Of a stretch of 64,000 nt of DNA, positions 46,690-54,430 are shown in pieces; positions within the stretch are counted from its first letter, which is position 1, and every line of letters starts with the position of its first letter. A program made the translations under genes and the position numbers. Where the stretch lies: NCBI RefSeq assembly GCF_017315735.1, contig NZ_JAFLRK010000004.1, forward strand, positions 62,001 through 126,000, read 5' to 3'. This DNA is from Paracoccus shandongensis (lineage in GTDB: Bacteria; Pseudomonadota; Alphaproteobacteria; Rhodobacterales; Rhodobacteraceae). The notes below the pieces were generated by a model. That model saw only the letters and a list, made by a program, of their open reading frames with translations, searched no databases and was not told the DNA's origin.

Positions 46690-48060
46690 TTACGCCTGCC
46701 GGCTTTTCGGGGCCCGCGAGGGACGCCGGGCCGGCCGCTTGTTGGCGCCAGCGCCCATCGGCTTGCCCATGCCCGGACCACGCCCGCCCTGCGGACGGGC
46801 CGAGGGCACCGGCCCCACCGGCACCTCGCCGCCGATCACCGGGATCGGCGCCTTCATGGCCTTTTCGATGGCGCGCAATTCGCCGACCTCGCCCGGCGCG
46901 CACAGCGCCACGGCGCGGCCGTCGCGGCCCGCCCGCGCGGTGCGGCCGATCCGGTGGACATAGTTTTCCGGCACATTTGGCAGGTCATAGTTATAGACAT
47001 GCGCGACCTCGGGAATATCCAGCCCCCGCGCCGCCACGTCGGTCGCCACCAGCACCTGCGTCTGCCCCTTGCGGAAGGCGTCCAGCGCGCGTTCCCGCTG
47101 GCCCTGCGACTTGTTGCCGTGGATCGCGGCAACGGCAAAGCCCCACTTTTCCAGCAGCTTCGCCAGCTTTTCCGACCCGTGCTTGGTGCGGCCAAAGACC
47201 ATCGCCAGCTCGCCCGGGTGCTTGGACAGGTATTCCGCCAGCAGCGTGGCCTTGTCGCCCTGGCTCACGAAATGCACGCCCTGCTCGATCTTCTTGGCCG
47301 CCTGGCCCGGAGGGTTCACGGCGACCCGGACCGGATCGGTCAGGTAGGTGTCGGCCAGTTCCTCCATCAGCTTGGGCATGGTGGCGGAAAACAGCAGGGT
47401 CTGGCGGTCCTTGGGCAGCATCCGCGCGATCTTGCGCAGGGTGTGGATGAAGCCGATGTCCAGCATCTGGTCGGCCTCGTCCAGCACCAGATAGGTGGTG
47501 GCCTCAAGGCTGATGGCGCGGCGGTCGATCAGGTCCATCAGGCGGCCCGGCGTGGCGATCAGCACGTCCACGCCGCGCGACAGCCGTTCGGTCTGCACGT
47601 TGATGGACGCGCCGCCCACGACCCGGAACGACCGGATCGGCGTGCCTTCGGCATAGGCGTCGATGTTCGTGGCGATCTGGGTCGCCAGTTCCCGGGTCGG
47701 GGCCAGGATCAGCGCGCGGCAGGTCCGGGGATCGGGCTTCTTGCCGAAGTTGATCAGCCGCGTCAGCATCGGCAACCCGAAGGCCGCCGTCTTGCCGGTG
47801 CCGGTCTGCGCCAGGCCCAGCACGTCGCGGCCCTTGACCACGGCGGGGATCGCCTCGGTCTGGATCGGCGTGGGCTTGGTCAGCCCCATCGCGGCCACGT
47901 TGGCGTTGATGCGGTGGTCGATGCCCATGTCCGCAAAGGGGCCGGTGGGCAGCGGATCGCGGGCAGGGGCGCGGCGGCCTTCGTTCGCGTCGAAGTTGGG
48001 CAGGTTGCGGGGCCGGGGCTTCTGGCCGCGAGACGGGCGGCGGGTGGTGTTCTGTTCCAT
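46690..48060 (-). CDS. rhlE: DEAD-box RNA helicase, RhlE type
   Basis: 456 residues. Helicase motifs: Q-motif TKPTPIQTEAIP, AQTGTGKT, APTRELA, LDEADQML, FSATMP, and HRIGRTARAG. The C-terminal ~90 residues are basic, Gly/Pro/Arg-rich and disordered. RhlE-type helicases act in rRNA maturation and cold adaptation. The ATG at 48060 (MEQNTTRR) follows GAGAG. Confidence 0.93.
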   Translation of the reverse strand: MEQNTTRRPSRGQKPRPRNLPNFDANEGRRAPARDPLPTGPFADMGIDHRINANVAAMGLTKPTPIQTEAIPAVVKGRDVLGLAQTGTGKTAAFGLPMLTRLINFGKKPDPRTCRALILAPTRELATQIATNIDAYAEGTPIRSFRVVGGASINVQTERLSRGVDVLIATPGRLMDLIDRRAISLEATTYLVLDEADQMLDIGFIHTLRKIARMLPKDRQTLLFSATMPKLMEELADTYLTDPVRVAVNPPGQAAKKIEQGVHFVSQGDKATLLAEYLSKHPGELAMVFGRTKHGSEKLAKLLEKWGFAVAAIHGNKSQGQRERALDAFRKGQTQVLVATDVAARGLDIPEVAHVYNYDLPNVPENYVHRIGRTARAGRDGRAVALCAPGEVGELRAIEKAMKAPIPVIGGEVPVGPVPSARPQGGRGPGMGKPMGAGANKRPARRPSRAPKSRQA

Positions 48061-48413
48061 CAAACTCTCATCCTCGCATCCCCCGTATCGGACGCAAGGC
48101 AGGGGCCGCGTCCGATGCGCGGCGATCAGCAGGGATGCGGGCGCGATAGGGTGCCCGCAAGCCTCCCCGCGTGAATGGGAAACTGGAATGAAATGCCGGA
48201 CCCTGGGCAAAAAACGCGGCTGCTCACGCGGCAGCGGGTGGCGACAGGAACCACATGGGGCTTCATGACTTGCAAGTCAAGCGGGATCGGCGGCGCCGAG
48301 CGTTCATTAAGGATGATTAAGATCTCGCTGGTGGAGGGATGGCGTTGCTGTCAGAATGACGCCGAATCGCCCCTAGTCCATGCAATCGTTAATATTTTTC
48401 ACAGGAAAATGCC
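48061..48413. promoter_or_regulatory. intergenic region upstream of the RTX gene, with 14-bp palindrome
   Basis: 353 bases without a convincing gene, less GC-rich near the RTX start. It contains a perfect 14-base palindrome TGACTTGCAAGTCA (48266-48279), about 135 bases before the RTX start, a likely dimeric-regulator site. AGGAAA serves as ribosome site for the RTX gene. Confidence 0.4.
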
Positions 48414-49373
48414 ATGGCGAACTTCAAGGCCCATTACGGCGTCGATAGCCGTCTGATGGATCTGAACTTTTATTCCCGGTGGTTTTATGAAGATTTATTC
48501 CTGGAAGACTTTTATCACGAGATTTCCGGGAAGACGTTTCAAGACGTCTATATCGTTAACGGGTGGGACGGATATAACGACCTGCTCCTCGGCTTTGGCG
48601 GGTCCGGCTTCGGCTTCACCGCATGGGGCGCTGTGACCCGGGGAACCGTCACATTCATGTCCGAGGAGATCTACGATGGGCCGGAGATCTGGTCCATGCA
48701 GAACATTTCCGTCTCGGCCGCGCGCCTCTACAATGCGGCTCTGACCTACAGCAACGCCGACGACCGGGCATTGTTGGCCTCGATCATGGCGGGCAACGAC
48801 ACGATCACCCTCAGCGCCTATGACGACCGCTTTGAAGGCTGGGCAGGCCACGACCGGATGTCCGGGCAAGGCGGGAACGACACGCTGATCGGCGGGACCG
48901 GCAACGACACGCTGAACGGCGGCGGGGGCTATGACCGCCTGGCAGGGGGCGACGGGAATGACCGCCTGATCGGCGCCGTAGGAAACGATATCCTGAAGGG
49001 CGGAAACGGCAGCGACACGCTGGACGGCGGCACGGGGCGCGACCACTTGTATGGCGGCCCTGACGCGGCCCGGGACGTGTTCATCTTCCGCGCCGCTGCG
49101 GAAACCACCGTCGGCGCGCAACGGGACCAGATCCTGCAATTCAGGGCCGGTCATGACGACATCGACCTGTCGCTGATCGACGCCAATGCCGCCCGCGCGG
49201 GAAACCAGGCCTTCGCCTTCACGGGCACGGCGGCCGCCGCCCATTCGGTCTGGTATGTGAAACAGGCGGACGGCGTCCTGGTGCGCGGCGACATCAACGG
49301 CAACAAGACCGCCGATTTCGAGATCTGGGTGGACGATGCGACGCGCCTTGGCGCGGGCGACTTCATTCTCTAG
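48414..49373 (+). CDS. RTX-repeat (haemolysin-type calcium-binding) secreted protein
   Basis: 319 residues without signal peptide. Residues 1-125 are unlike any family I know and aromatic-rich ([12 protein letters not shown]). About seven GGxGxDxLx nonapeptides lie at 148-216 ([15 protein letters not shown] onward). They are followed by a serralysin-type C-terminal region ([25 protein letters not shown]). Such proteins leave by a type I system and fold with calcium outside. No type I secretion genes are in this window. The head carries no recognisable enzyme motif. Confidence 0.85.
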   Translation: MANFKAHYGVDSRLMDLNFYSRWFYEDLFLEDFYHEISGKTFQDVYIVNGWDGYNDLLLGFGGSGFGFTAWGAVTRGTVTFMSEEIYDGPEIWSMQNISVSAARLYNAALTYSNADDRALLASIMAGNDTITLSAYDDRFEGWAGHDRMSGQGGNDTLIGGTGNDTLNGGGGYDRLAGGDGNDRLIGAVGNDILKGGNGSDTLDGGTGRDHLYGGPDAARDVFIFRAAAETTVGAQRDQILQFRAGHDDIDLSLIDANAARAGNQAFAFTGTAAAAHSVWYVKQADGVLVRGDINGNKTADFEIWVDDATRLGAGDFIL

Positions 49374-49819
49374 GCGCGGTCCGCCGTGTCCAGCCAGATC
49401 GTCACCGGCCCGTCATTGACCAGCCGCACCCTCATGTCGGCGCCGAAGCTGCCGGTCTGGACCGCGATCCCCTGCGCGGCAAGGCTGGCCGCGAAGCGTT
49501 CGTAAAGCCGCCGCCCCTCCTCGGGCGCGGCGGCCGAGGAAAAGCCGGGGCGGTTGCCGGTGCGCGTGTCGGCGGCCAGGGTGAACTGGCTGACCACCAG
49601 GGCGCCCCCGCCGATGTCGAGGACGGATCGGTTCATGCGATCCTGATCATCGCGGAAGATGCGCAGTTTCGCCACGCGCAGGGCCAGCTTGTCGGCAGCC
49701 CCTTCGTCATCGCCGCCCATGGCGCAGACCAGCACCAGAAGCCCCGGCCCGGTCTGGCCGATCACGGCGCCCTCGACCTCGACCGACGCCTCGGCCACGC
49801 GTTGGACAAGCGCGCGCAT
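49370..49819 (-). CDS. dtd: D-aminoacyl-tRNA deacylase
   Basis: 149 residues. Diagnostic motifs SQFTLAAD (with the catalytic-site Gln/Thr) and NDGPVT near the C-terminus. It removes D-amino acids and glycine from mischarged tRNA. It converges with the RTX gene (overlap of 4 bases) and overlaps the upstream small gene (TGATG). Confidence 0.96.
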   Translation of the reverse strand: MRALVQRVAEASVEVEGAVIGQTGPGLLVLVCAMGGDDEGAADKLALRVAKLRIFRDDQDRMNRSVLDIGGGALVVSQFTLAADTRTGNRPGFSSAAAPEEGRRLYERFAASLAAQGIAVQTGSFGADMRVRLVNDGPVTIWLDTADRA

Positions 49820-50043
49820 CAGCCCAGCACGATCCCGGTGATGACCAGCAGCAGCCCCATCATCGACAAGGCCAGCGCGCCCATGTTGACGGCCAGCACC
49901 GGCCGCATCCGCGCGCGCAGCGCGGCGTCGTCCAGCCCGGCCCTGCGGGCGCGGGCCACCGTCACGATGCACCACACCAGCGCCGCGACCCCCGCCAGCG
50001 TCAGCGCCGCGCCGCCCCAGATCAGCCCCTCGAAAACCGTCAT
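49819..50043 (-). CDS. 74-residue membrane protein
   Basis: Two hydrophobic helices ([21 protein letters not shown] and [22 protein letters not shown], each shortened here to its core: [12 protein letters not shown] and [12 protein letters not shown]) separated by a basic loop. No family recognised. Translation is coupled to dtd by a TGATG overlap, and similar small genes precede dtd in Rhodobacterales as far as I recall. Confidence 0.7.
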   Translation of the reverse strand: MTVFEGLIWGGAALTLAGVAALVWCIVTVARARRAGLDDAALRARMRPVLAVNMGALALSMMGLLLVITGIVLG

Positions 50044-50151
50044 CGCACACCCCTATTGATGGCCATGCGCCCTAGCGGCGATTGCGCCGCGCGGCAAGAC
50101 CGCCTAACAGATGCGCCCAAAGACGGGCAGGATCAAACGGAAGGACACCCC

Positions 50152-50403
50152 ATGAAGGACGAGCAGGCCTACAGCGTCGCGGCGGATGAGCTGCGCCAGT
50201 TCATCGAGCAGTTCGAGCAGCTGGAAGCGGAAAAGAAGGACATCGCCGAACGCCAGAAAGAGGTGATGGCCGAGGCCAAGGCCCGCGGCTATGACACCAA
50301 GGTGATGAAGAAGATCGTGGCGCTGCGCAAGCGCGACCGCGACGACATCGCCGAGGAGGAGGCGATCCTGGAAATGTACAAGCAGGCGCTTGGCATGGGC
50401 TGA
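50152..50403 (+). CDS. gapR: GapR-like DUF2312 DNA-binding protein
   Basis: 83 residues with the DUF2312 pattern: ELRQFIEQFEQLEAEKKDI coiled-coil helix, AEAKARGYDTKVMKKI and LRKRDRDDIAEEE. In Caulobacter this family (GapR) clamps overtwisted DNA ahead of replication and transcription forks. The ATG at 50152 has GGAAGGA upstream. The neighbour helicase is transcribed the same way. Confidence 0.9.
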   Translation: MKDEQAYSVAADELRQFIEQFEQLEAEKKDIAERQKEVMAEAKARGYDTKVMKKIVALRKRDRDDIAEEEAILEMYKQALGMG

Positions 50404-50551
50404 GGGCCTATTTCCTTTGACTTCCCGGGTCTGATCCCCTAAAAGCCGGTCCTTCGGCCCTGACATCCAGGGCGGCGGACGCGGGGAGATGTCTGTCGCA
50501 AGGATCGCGGTGCCTTCACGGGTGTCCGCACCCCCCATCCTGGCGAAGTTT

Positions 50552-52408
50552 ATGACGAACGATATGATAGCCGCGCCCTTGGCCGCGGCGCTGGCGGCCA
50601 AGGGCTATGCCAGCCTGACCTCGGTTCAGGACGCGGTCCTGGAAAGCAAGGCGCAGGGGCGCGACATGCTGGTCTCGGCCCAGACCGGATCGGGCAAGAC
50701 GGTGGCCTTCGGGCTTGCCATCGCGCCGCAACTGCTGGACGGCGACATGCTGCCCGATGCGGTGGCCCCCCTGGCGCTGGCCATCGCGCCCACGCGGGAA
50801 CTGGCCTTGCAGGTCGCCGCCGAACTGGGCTGGCTTTACGCGCAGGCGGGCGGCCGGATCGCCACCTGCGTGGGCGGCATGGACTATCGCGGCGAACGCC
50901 GCGCGCTGGAACGCAATCCCCAGATCGTCGTCGGCACCCCCGGCCGCCTTCGCGACCATATCGAGCGTGGGTCGCTGGATCTTTCGGCCCTGCGCGTCGC
51001 GGTGCTGGACGAGGCCGACGAGATGCTGGACCTGGGCTTCCGCGAGGATCTGGAATTCATCCTGCAATCCGCGCCCGAGGATCGGCGCACGCTGATGTTC
51101 TCGGCCACGGTGCCGCCCGCGATCGAGCAACTGGCCCGGACCTTCCAGAAGGACGCGTTGCGCGTCGCGGCCCAGGGCGAATCGCGCCAGCACGGGGATA
51201 TCGAATACCGCGCCTTCACCGTGGCCGCCCGCGACCGCGAGCCCGCGATCTTCAACCTGCTGCGCCTGCACGAGGCGCAAACCGCGATCATCTTCTGCAA
51301 GACGCGGGCCAACGTGAACCACCTTCTGGCCCGCATGGGCAACCGCGGCTTCAAGGCCGTGGCGCTGTCCGGCGAACTTTCCCAGCAGGAACGCACCCAT
51401 GCGCTGCAAGCCTTGCGCGACGGGCGCGCCAAGGTCTGCGTGGCGACCGACGTGGCCGCGCGCGGCATCGACCTGCCGGGGCTGGAGCTGGTGATCCATG
51501 CCGACCTGCCCACCAATTCCGACACGATGCTGCACCGTTCCGGCCGCACCGGCCGGGCAGGGGCCAAGGGCGTGTCCGCCCTGATCGTGACGCCCGCCGA
51601 CCTGCGCAAGGCGCAGATGCTGCTGAAGCGTGCGCGTGTGGATGCGGAATGGGGACCGGCGCCCTCTGCCGACGAGGTTCGGGCGCAGGACGATACCCGG
51701 ATGCTGGATCATCCCGCGCTGAAGAACGGCACCGATGACGATGCGGGCATGGCGCAGATGCTGCTGGACCGATTCGGCGCCCAGCGGGTGGCCCAGGCCT
51801 TTATCGCCCTGTGGCGCGAAGGCCGCCCCGCCCCCGAGGAACTGACGGTGCTGCAGGACCGCGCCCCCGCTGCCGCCCGCGAACGCCCGCCCTTTGGCGA
51901 GGCGGTCTGGTTCCAGCTGTCCGTGGGCCACACGGGCCGGGCTGAGGCGCGCTGGCTGCTGCCCAAGATCTGCGACGGCGGCGGCATCAACCGTGACGCC
52001 ATCGGCGCCATCCGCGTGCGCCAGGACGAGACCTTCGTCCAGATCGCCGTGGAGCAGGCCGGCAGGTTCGGCAAGGCGATGGAGCTTGAGCCCGGCCTGA
52101 CCATGCGCCGCCTGGAGGGAGAGCCGGATCTGGACCGCGCCCCCCGCCCGGCCGAGCGTCCCGCCCCCCGCAAGCCCGAGGCAGAGTGGAAAAGGCCCGC
52201 CCCGCGCGAGGCCTCGGACGAGGCCCCGGCCAAGCCCAAGAAGCCCCGCTGGACGCCCGAGGACCGCAGCGCCAGGACCGGCAAGCCGCCGCGCGACAAC
52301 GCCGCAAAGCCCGGCGGCTTCCGCGCCAAGGCCGCGCGCCCCGAGGGCGGCAAGGAACGCGGCAAGTTCGCGGCCCCCCGCAAGGGCGGCAAGCCGGGCA
52401 AGGGCTGA
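50552..52408 (+). CDS. DEAD-box RNA helicase with DbpA-type C-terminus (DeaD/CsdA-like)
   Basis: 618 residues. Motifs AQTGSGKT, APTRELA, LDEADEML, FSATVP and HRSGRTGRAG in the helicase core (about 1-370). A DbpA/CsdA-like RNA-binding domain follows near 450-530 (WFQLSVGHTGRAEARWLLPKICD in part). The tail is Lys/Pro/Arg-rich and disordered. Probably acts in ribosome assembly or cold response. ATG 50552 (MTNDMIAAPL) fits the family N-terminus. Confidence 0.92.
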   Translation: MTNDMIAAPLAAALAAKGYASLTSVQDAVLESKAQGRDMLVSAQTGSGKTVAFGLAIAPQLLDGDMLPDAVAPLALAIAPTRELALQVAAELGWLYAQAGGRIATCVGGMDYRGERRALERNPQIVVGTPGRLRDHIERGSLDLSALRVAVLDEADEMLDLGFREDLEFILQSAPEDRRTLMFSATVPPAIEQLARTFQKDALRVAAQGESRQHGDIEYRAFTVAARDREPAIFNLLRLHEAQTAIIFCKTRANVNHLLARMGNRGFKAVALSGELSQQERTHALQALRDGRAKVCVATDVAARGIDLPGLELVIHADLPTNSDTMLHRSGRTGRAGAKGVSALIVTPADLRKAQMLLKRARVDAEWGPAPSADEVRAQDDTRMLDHPALKNGTDDDAGMAQMLLDRFGAQRVAQAFIALWREGRPAPEELTVLQDRAPAAARERPPFGEAVWFQLSVGHTGRAEARWLLPKICDGGGINRDAIGAIRVRQDETFVQIAVEQAGRFGKAMELEPGLTMRRLEGEPDLDRAPRPAERPAPRKPEAEWKRPAPREASDEAPAKPKKPRWTPEDRSARTGKPPRDNAAKPGGFRAKAARPEGGKERGKFAAPRKGGKPGKG

Positions 52409-52415
52409 CACCGAT

Positions 52416-52449
52416 AGGCGCCGCGCATCCCCCAGGCTGCGCGGCGCCT
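52416..52449 (+). terminator. terminator after the DEAD-box helicase
   Basis: Perfect 12-bp stem AGGCGCCGCGCA / TGCGCGGCGCCT with a 10-base loop, 8 bases past the stop, followed by a smaller TTCCTGCAGGAA palindrome. Confidence 0.7.
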
Positions 52450-52484
52450 TCCTGCAGGAAGGCGACTCAAAGCTAAGAATAATG

Positions 52485-52499
52485 TTGACCTTGGGTCAA
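52485..52499. promoter_or_regulatory. palindrome upstream of the HU-like gene
   Basis: TTGACC-TTG-GGTCAA, perfect 6-3-6 dyad, 48 bases before the HU-like start. The left half also resembles a -35 box. Likely an operator or part of the promoter. Confidence 0.4.
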
Positions 52500-52546
52500 A
52501 GTCGTCTCACGCTGAACTCCGTGTTCTAGTTAACGGAGTTTGGGTG

Positions 52547-52873
52547 ATGATTAAGCGTCTTGGGACTGAAGACGGGTCCGGGGACCGGCCCCGCAATCCT
52601 CAGCCAGCGCAGGTTCTTCAGAAAAAGGATTTCGTGGACCGCGTGGTGGCCGCCAGCGGCGCCAAGAAGGCGGACGCCCGCCCCATCATCGAGGCCACGC
52701 TGGCCCAACTGGGCAAGGCCCTGTCCGCAGGCGAGACCCTGGCCGTGCCGCCCCTTGGCCGGGCCCGCGTCAACCTGGAACGGGACCAGCGGGGCGGCGA
52801 GATCATCACCCTGCGCCTGCGCCGGCGGCCCGGCAGCATCCGTCAGTCCGCCCGGCCCTCTGTCTCGGATTGA
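52547..52873 (+). CDS. HU/IHF-family DNA-binding protein
   Basis: 108 residues. The HU fold is recognisable from KKDFVDRVVAASGAKKADARPIIEA through the LAVPPLGRARV beta region; the two halves here are KKDFVDRVVAASG and LAVPPLGRARV. It has a basic N-terminal extension of about 28 residues and an Arg-rich C-terminus. This is the diverged HU form common in Rhodobacterales, expected to bind and bend DNA. A GTG directly before the ATG is an alternative start. Confidence 0.85.
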   Translation: MIKRLGTEDGSGDRPRNPQPAQVLQKKDFVDRVVAASGAKKADARPIIEATLAQLGKALSAGETLAVPPLGRARVNLERDQRGGEIITLRLRRRPGSIRQSARPSVSD

Positions 52874-52928
52874 TACCGCCGATTCGCCCTTGCGGTCGGC
52901 TTTCACGCCTGCTAGATGCTGCGCCCAC

Positions 52929-53003
52929 GGGTGATTAGCTCAGCGGTAGAGCGCTTCGTTCACATCGAAGATGTCAGCGGTTCAAATCCGTTATCACCCA
53001 CCA
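52929..53003 (+). tRNA. tRNA-Val(CAC)
   Basis: Acceptor GGGTGAT / ATCACCC, D-loop AGCTCAGCGGTAGA, anticodon stem CTTCG / CGAAG with loop TTCACAT (anticodon CAC), T-loop TTCAAATC, encoded CCA. 75 nt with CCA. The island starts shortly after but not within this tRNA. Confidence 0.95.
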
Positions 53004-53028
53004 TCTTTCCCTTTTGCCGCGTCGTCGC

Positions 53029-53100
53029 ATGATGAAACCCTCTGCCACCGACGCCGCGACCCTGTCCGTCGCCCCCATGATGGATTTTAGCGACAGGTAG
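53029..53100 (+). pseudogene. dusA: 5' fragment of dusA, cut by the island
   Basis: 23 codons read MMKPSATDAAT then LSVAPMMDFSDR and stop. LSVAPMMD is the conserved start of tRNA-dihydrouridine synthase A (the native form continues W-TDRHCR). Everything after about base 53,097 is AT-rich foreign DNA. dusA makes dihydrouridine at tRNA positions 20/20a. In known dusA-targeting elements the insert supplies a replacement 5' end, so a functional dusA may exist at the far end of the island, outside the window. Confidence 0.75.
53077..53097 (+). other. left attachment site (att) of the dusA island
   Basis: The ATGATGGATTTTAGCGACAGG stretch is where dusA coding ends and island DNA begins. It corresponds to the position used by dusA-specific integrases in other Proteobacteria. 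The exact core cannot be fixed without the right end. Confidence 0.55.
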
Positions 53101-53137
53101 GAAAGCCTAGCGATAACAAGGCGCTATGCTTTCCTAC
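53097..53137. repeat. inverted repeat at the island end
   Basis: GTAGGAAAGC (53097-53106) and GCTTTCCTAC (53128-53137) pair perfectly. After one mismatch, TAGCG and CGCTA (53108-53112, 53122-53126) continue the dyad. It abuts the att site and contains the stop of the dusA fragment. Possibly a recombinase/excisionase site or a terminator. Confidence 0.6.
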
Positions 53138-53196
53138 ACTTTCGAATCATACAAAATAGTCATACGCGCGGTTAGTAAGTCGCTGAATCGCTTGAG

Positions 53197-53457
53197 TCAG
53201 GCGTGGAACTGTTCGAACTCGCGCCGTGCTACCTCGTGTCTGGCGTCCAGATAGGAAGCCAGAACGGCCAGGTGAATCGCTTTGGCTGACTTCTGCGAAG
53301 CTTCGACGTTCACCAAGGGCAGGGCAATGTGACCGTCAGTGACCTTCCGTAAGAAATTCGTTCGGTTCAGGTGGGGAAAGAAGTCTTCCACCACACGATC
53401 CACCGGAATCAGGGGGAGACCCTGATAGCGTCCGGTCAGCATCCAAAGTGTATCCAT
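53197..53457 (-). CDS. PrtN-family (pyocin activator) regulator
   Basis: 86 residues. Pattern of the pyocin activator PrtN family: PVDRVVEDFFPHLN, FLRKVTDGHIALPLV, and EASQKSAKAIHLAVLASYLDA, the last in parts EASQKSAKAIHLA and LASYLDA. These small DNA-binding proteins activate prophage, pyocin or integrative-element genes, and are often found beside dusA integration sites. AAAGGA precedes the ATG. Likely an element regulator controlling excision or cargo. Confidence 0.75.
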   Translation of the reverse strand: MDTLWMLTGRYQGLPLIPVDRVVEDFFPHLNRTNFLRKVTDGHIALPLVNVEASQKSAKAIHLAVLASYLDARHEVARREFEQFHA

Positions 53458-53483
53458 TCAATATCCTTTCTCTAGAATGAAAA

Positions 53484-53511
53484 AAGGCGACGGTCCTGGA
53501 GCCATCGCCTT
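53484..53511 (-). terminator. rho-independent terminator of the zinc-ribbon gene
   Basis: On the minus strand AAGGCGATGG pairs with CCGTCGCCTT (one wobble), loop of 8, followed by TTTTT. It lies 26 bases after the zinc-ribbon stop and 27 bases before the PrtN-like start. Confidence 0.7.
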
Positions 53512-53536
53512 CGCGTGTTTTGATGTAGTGTTTGGA

Positions 53537-54430
53537 TCAGGCCGCACGCTTGATTGTTCGATACTGGTTGCTGAATTCATCAAGCATGATCAGCCCATCA
53601 GTCTGTAATTCAAGAAGGGCTTGCTCAACTTCGTTCCGGTCGAAGCCCCGCAACTTGACCATCAACGGGATGATAGTCACGCGACCCGTCGTGCCTCTAT
53701 TCTCATTCTTAATGATGTATTCGTAGAGAACATCTTTGACTGTTTTCGGGGCTTGCGCTTTGGGGGTCTTGCGTTCGAACGGAATAAGTTCAAACTCTTT
53801 ATTTGCCTCATTGCTGTCCGCATCAACGTTATTGTCATCAAGGCTCAAATCTTCATCATCAATGATAGAATCATTTCCAAACTCGAAGCCTTTCATCAGC
53901 CATTGGACGCAAGACATGTCATAGGAAATGTAATCATTAATACCCTTATCCTTAGCGCGGGCCGCTTTCTCCAGTGCTTCCCATTGCTGAACTTGTTCAT
54001 CTGTAGGGTTTTTATCAAAAATGAAAAACATCCATAAGCCACGCTTCTCGCGACAAAATGCGCCGAAGAACGTTGATAGCATATGTGCGCCTTTACCTTT
54101 CGCATCGACTCTGTTCGTGAAAGCGCGGCGGAAGACTGGCGGAACTGCATCGGGATTTTGGTGAATTTCTTCAAAAAGCGCATTCAGGAACGATTGGCAC
54201 TCGATAGTTCCTTTGGAGGAAAATCGCTTATGAAACTTTTTGGTCATGTGTTCATGAAGGGCGTAAGCAACAGTATTTTTCTTCGCGCTGCTCCTACGGA
54301 TCGTGGCCTTGTGGTTATCCACTTTGCACTGCGGGCAAAGCGTCTGTGGCGCACCGCGACCCTTCTTAGCGGGAACAGGGAACGCTCTACCGCAATGTTT
54401 GTTTTTGCATGACCGGAATTCGTGTGTCAT
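53537..54430 (-). CDS. zinc-ribbon protein of unknown function
   Basis: 297 residues. The N-terminus has a Cys4-type zinc ribbon (CKNKHCG, then CPQC about 20 residues on). The middle is helical, and an acidic stretch (IIDDEDLSLDDNNVDADSN) links to a C-terminal winged-helix-like segment (VEQALLELQTDGLIMLDE). This looks like a DNA- or RNA-binding element protein, but I recognise no family. ATG 54430 has AAGGAAG upstream; an in-frame start 15 bases earlier is possible. AT-rich codon use differs strongly from the core. Confidence 0.7.
   Translation of the reverse strand: MTHEFRSCKNKHCGRAFPVPAKKGRGAPQTLCPQCKVDNHKATIRRSSAKKNTVAYALHEHMTKKFHKRFSSKGTIECQSFLNALFEEIHQNPDAVPPVFRRAFTNRVDAKGKGAHMLSTFFGAFCREKRGLWMFFIFDKNPTDEQVQQWEALEKAARAKDKGINDYISYDMSCVQWLMKGFEFGNDSIIDDEDLSLDDNNVDADSNEANKEFELIPFERKTPKAQAPKTVKDVLYEYIIKNENRGTTGRVTIIPLMVKLRGFDRNEVEQALLELQTDGLIMLDEFSNQYRTIKRAA

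Noticed and set aside
52929-53003. tRNA-Val as the island attachment site
   Set aside because: Host-like GC-rich sequence with the dusA start continues after the tRNA, and no partial copy of the tRNA 3' end is seen later in the window.
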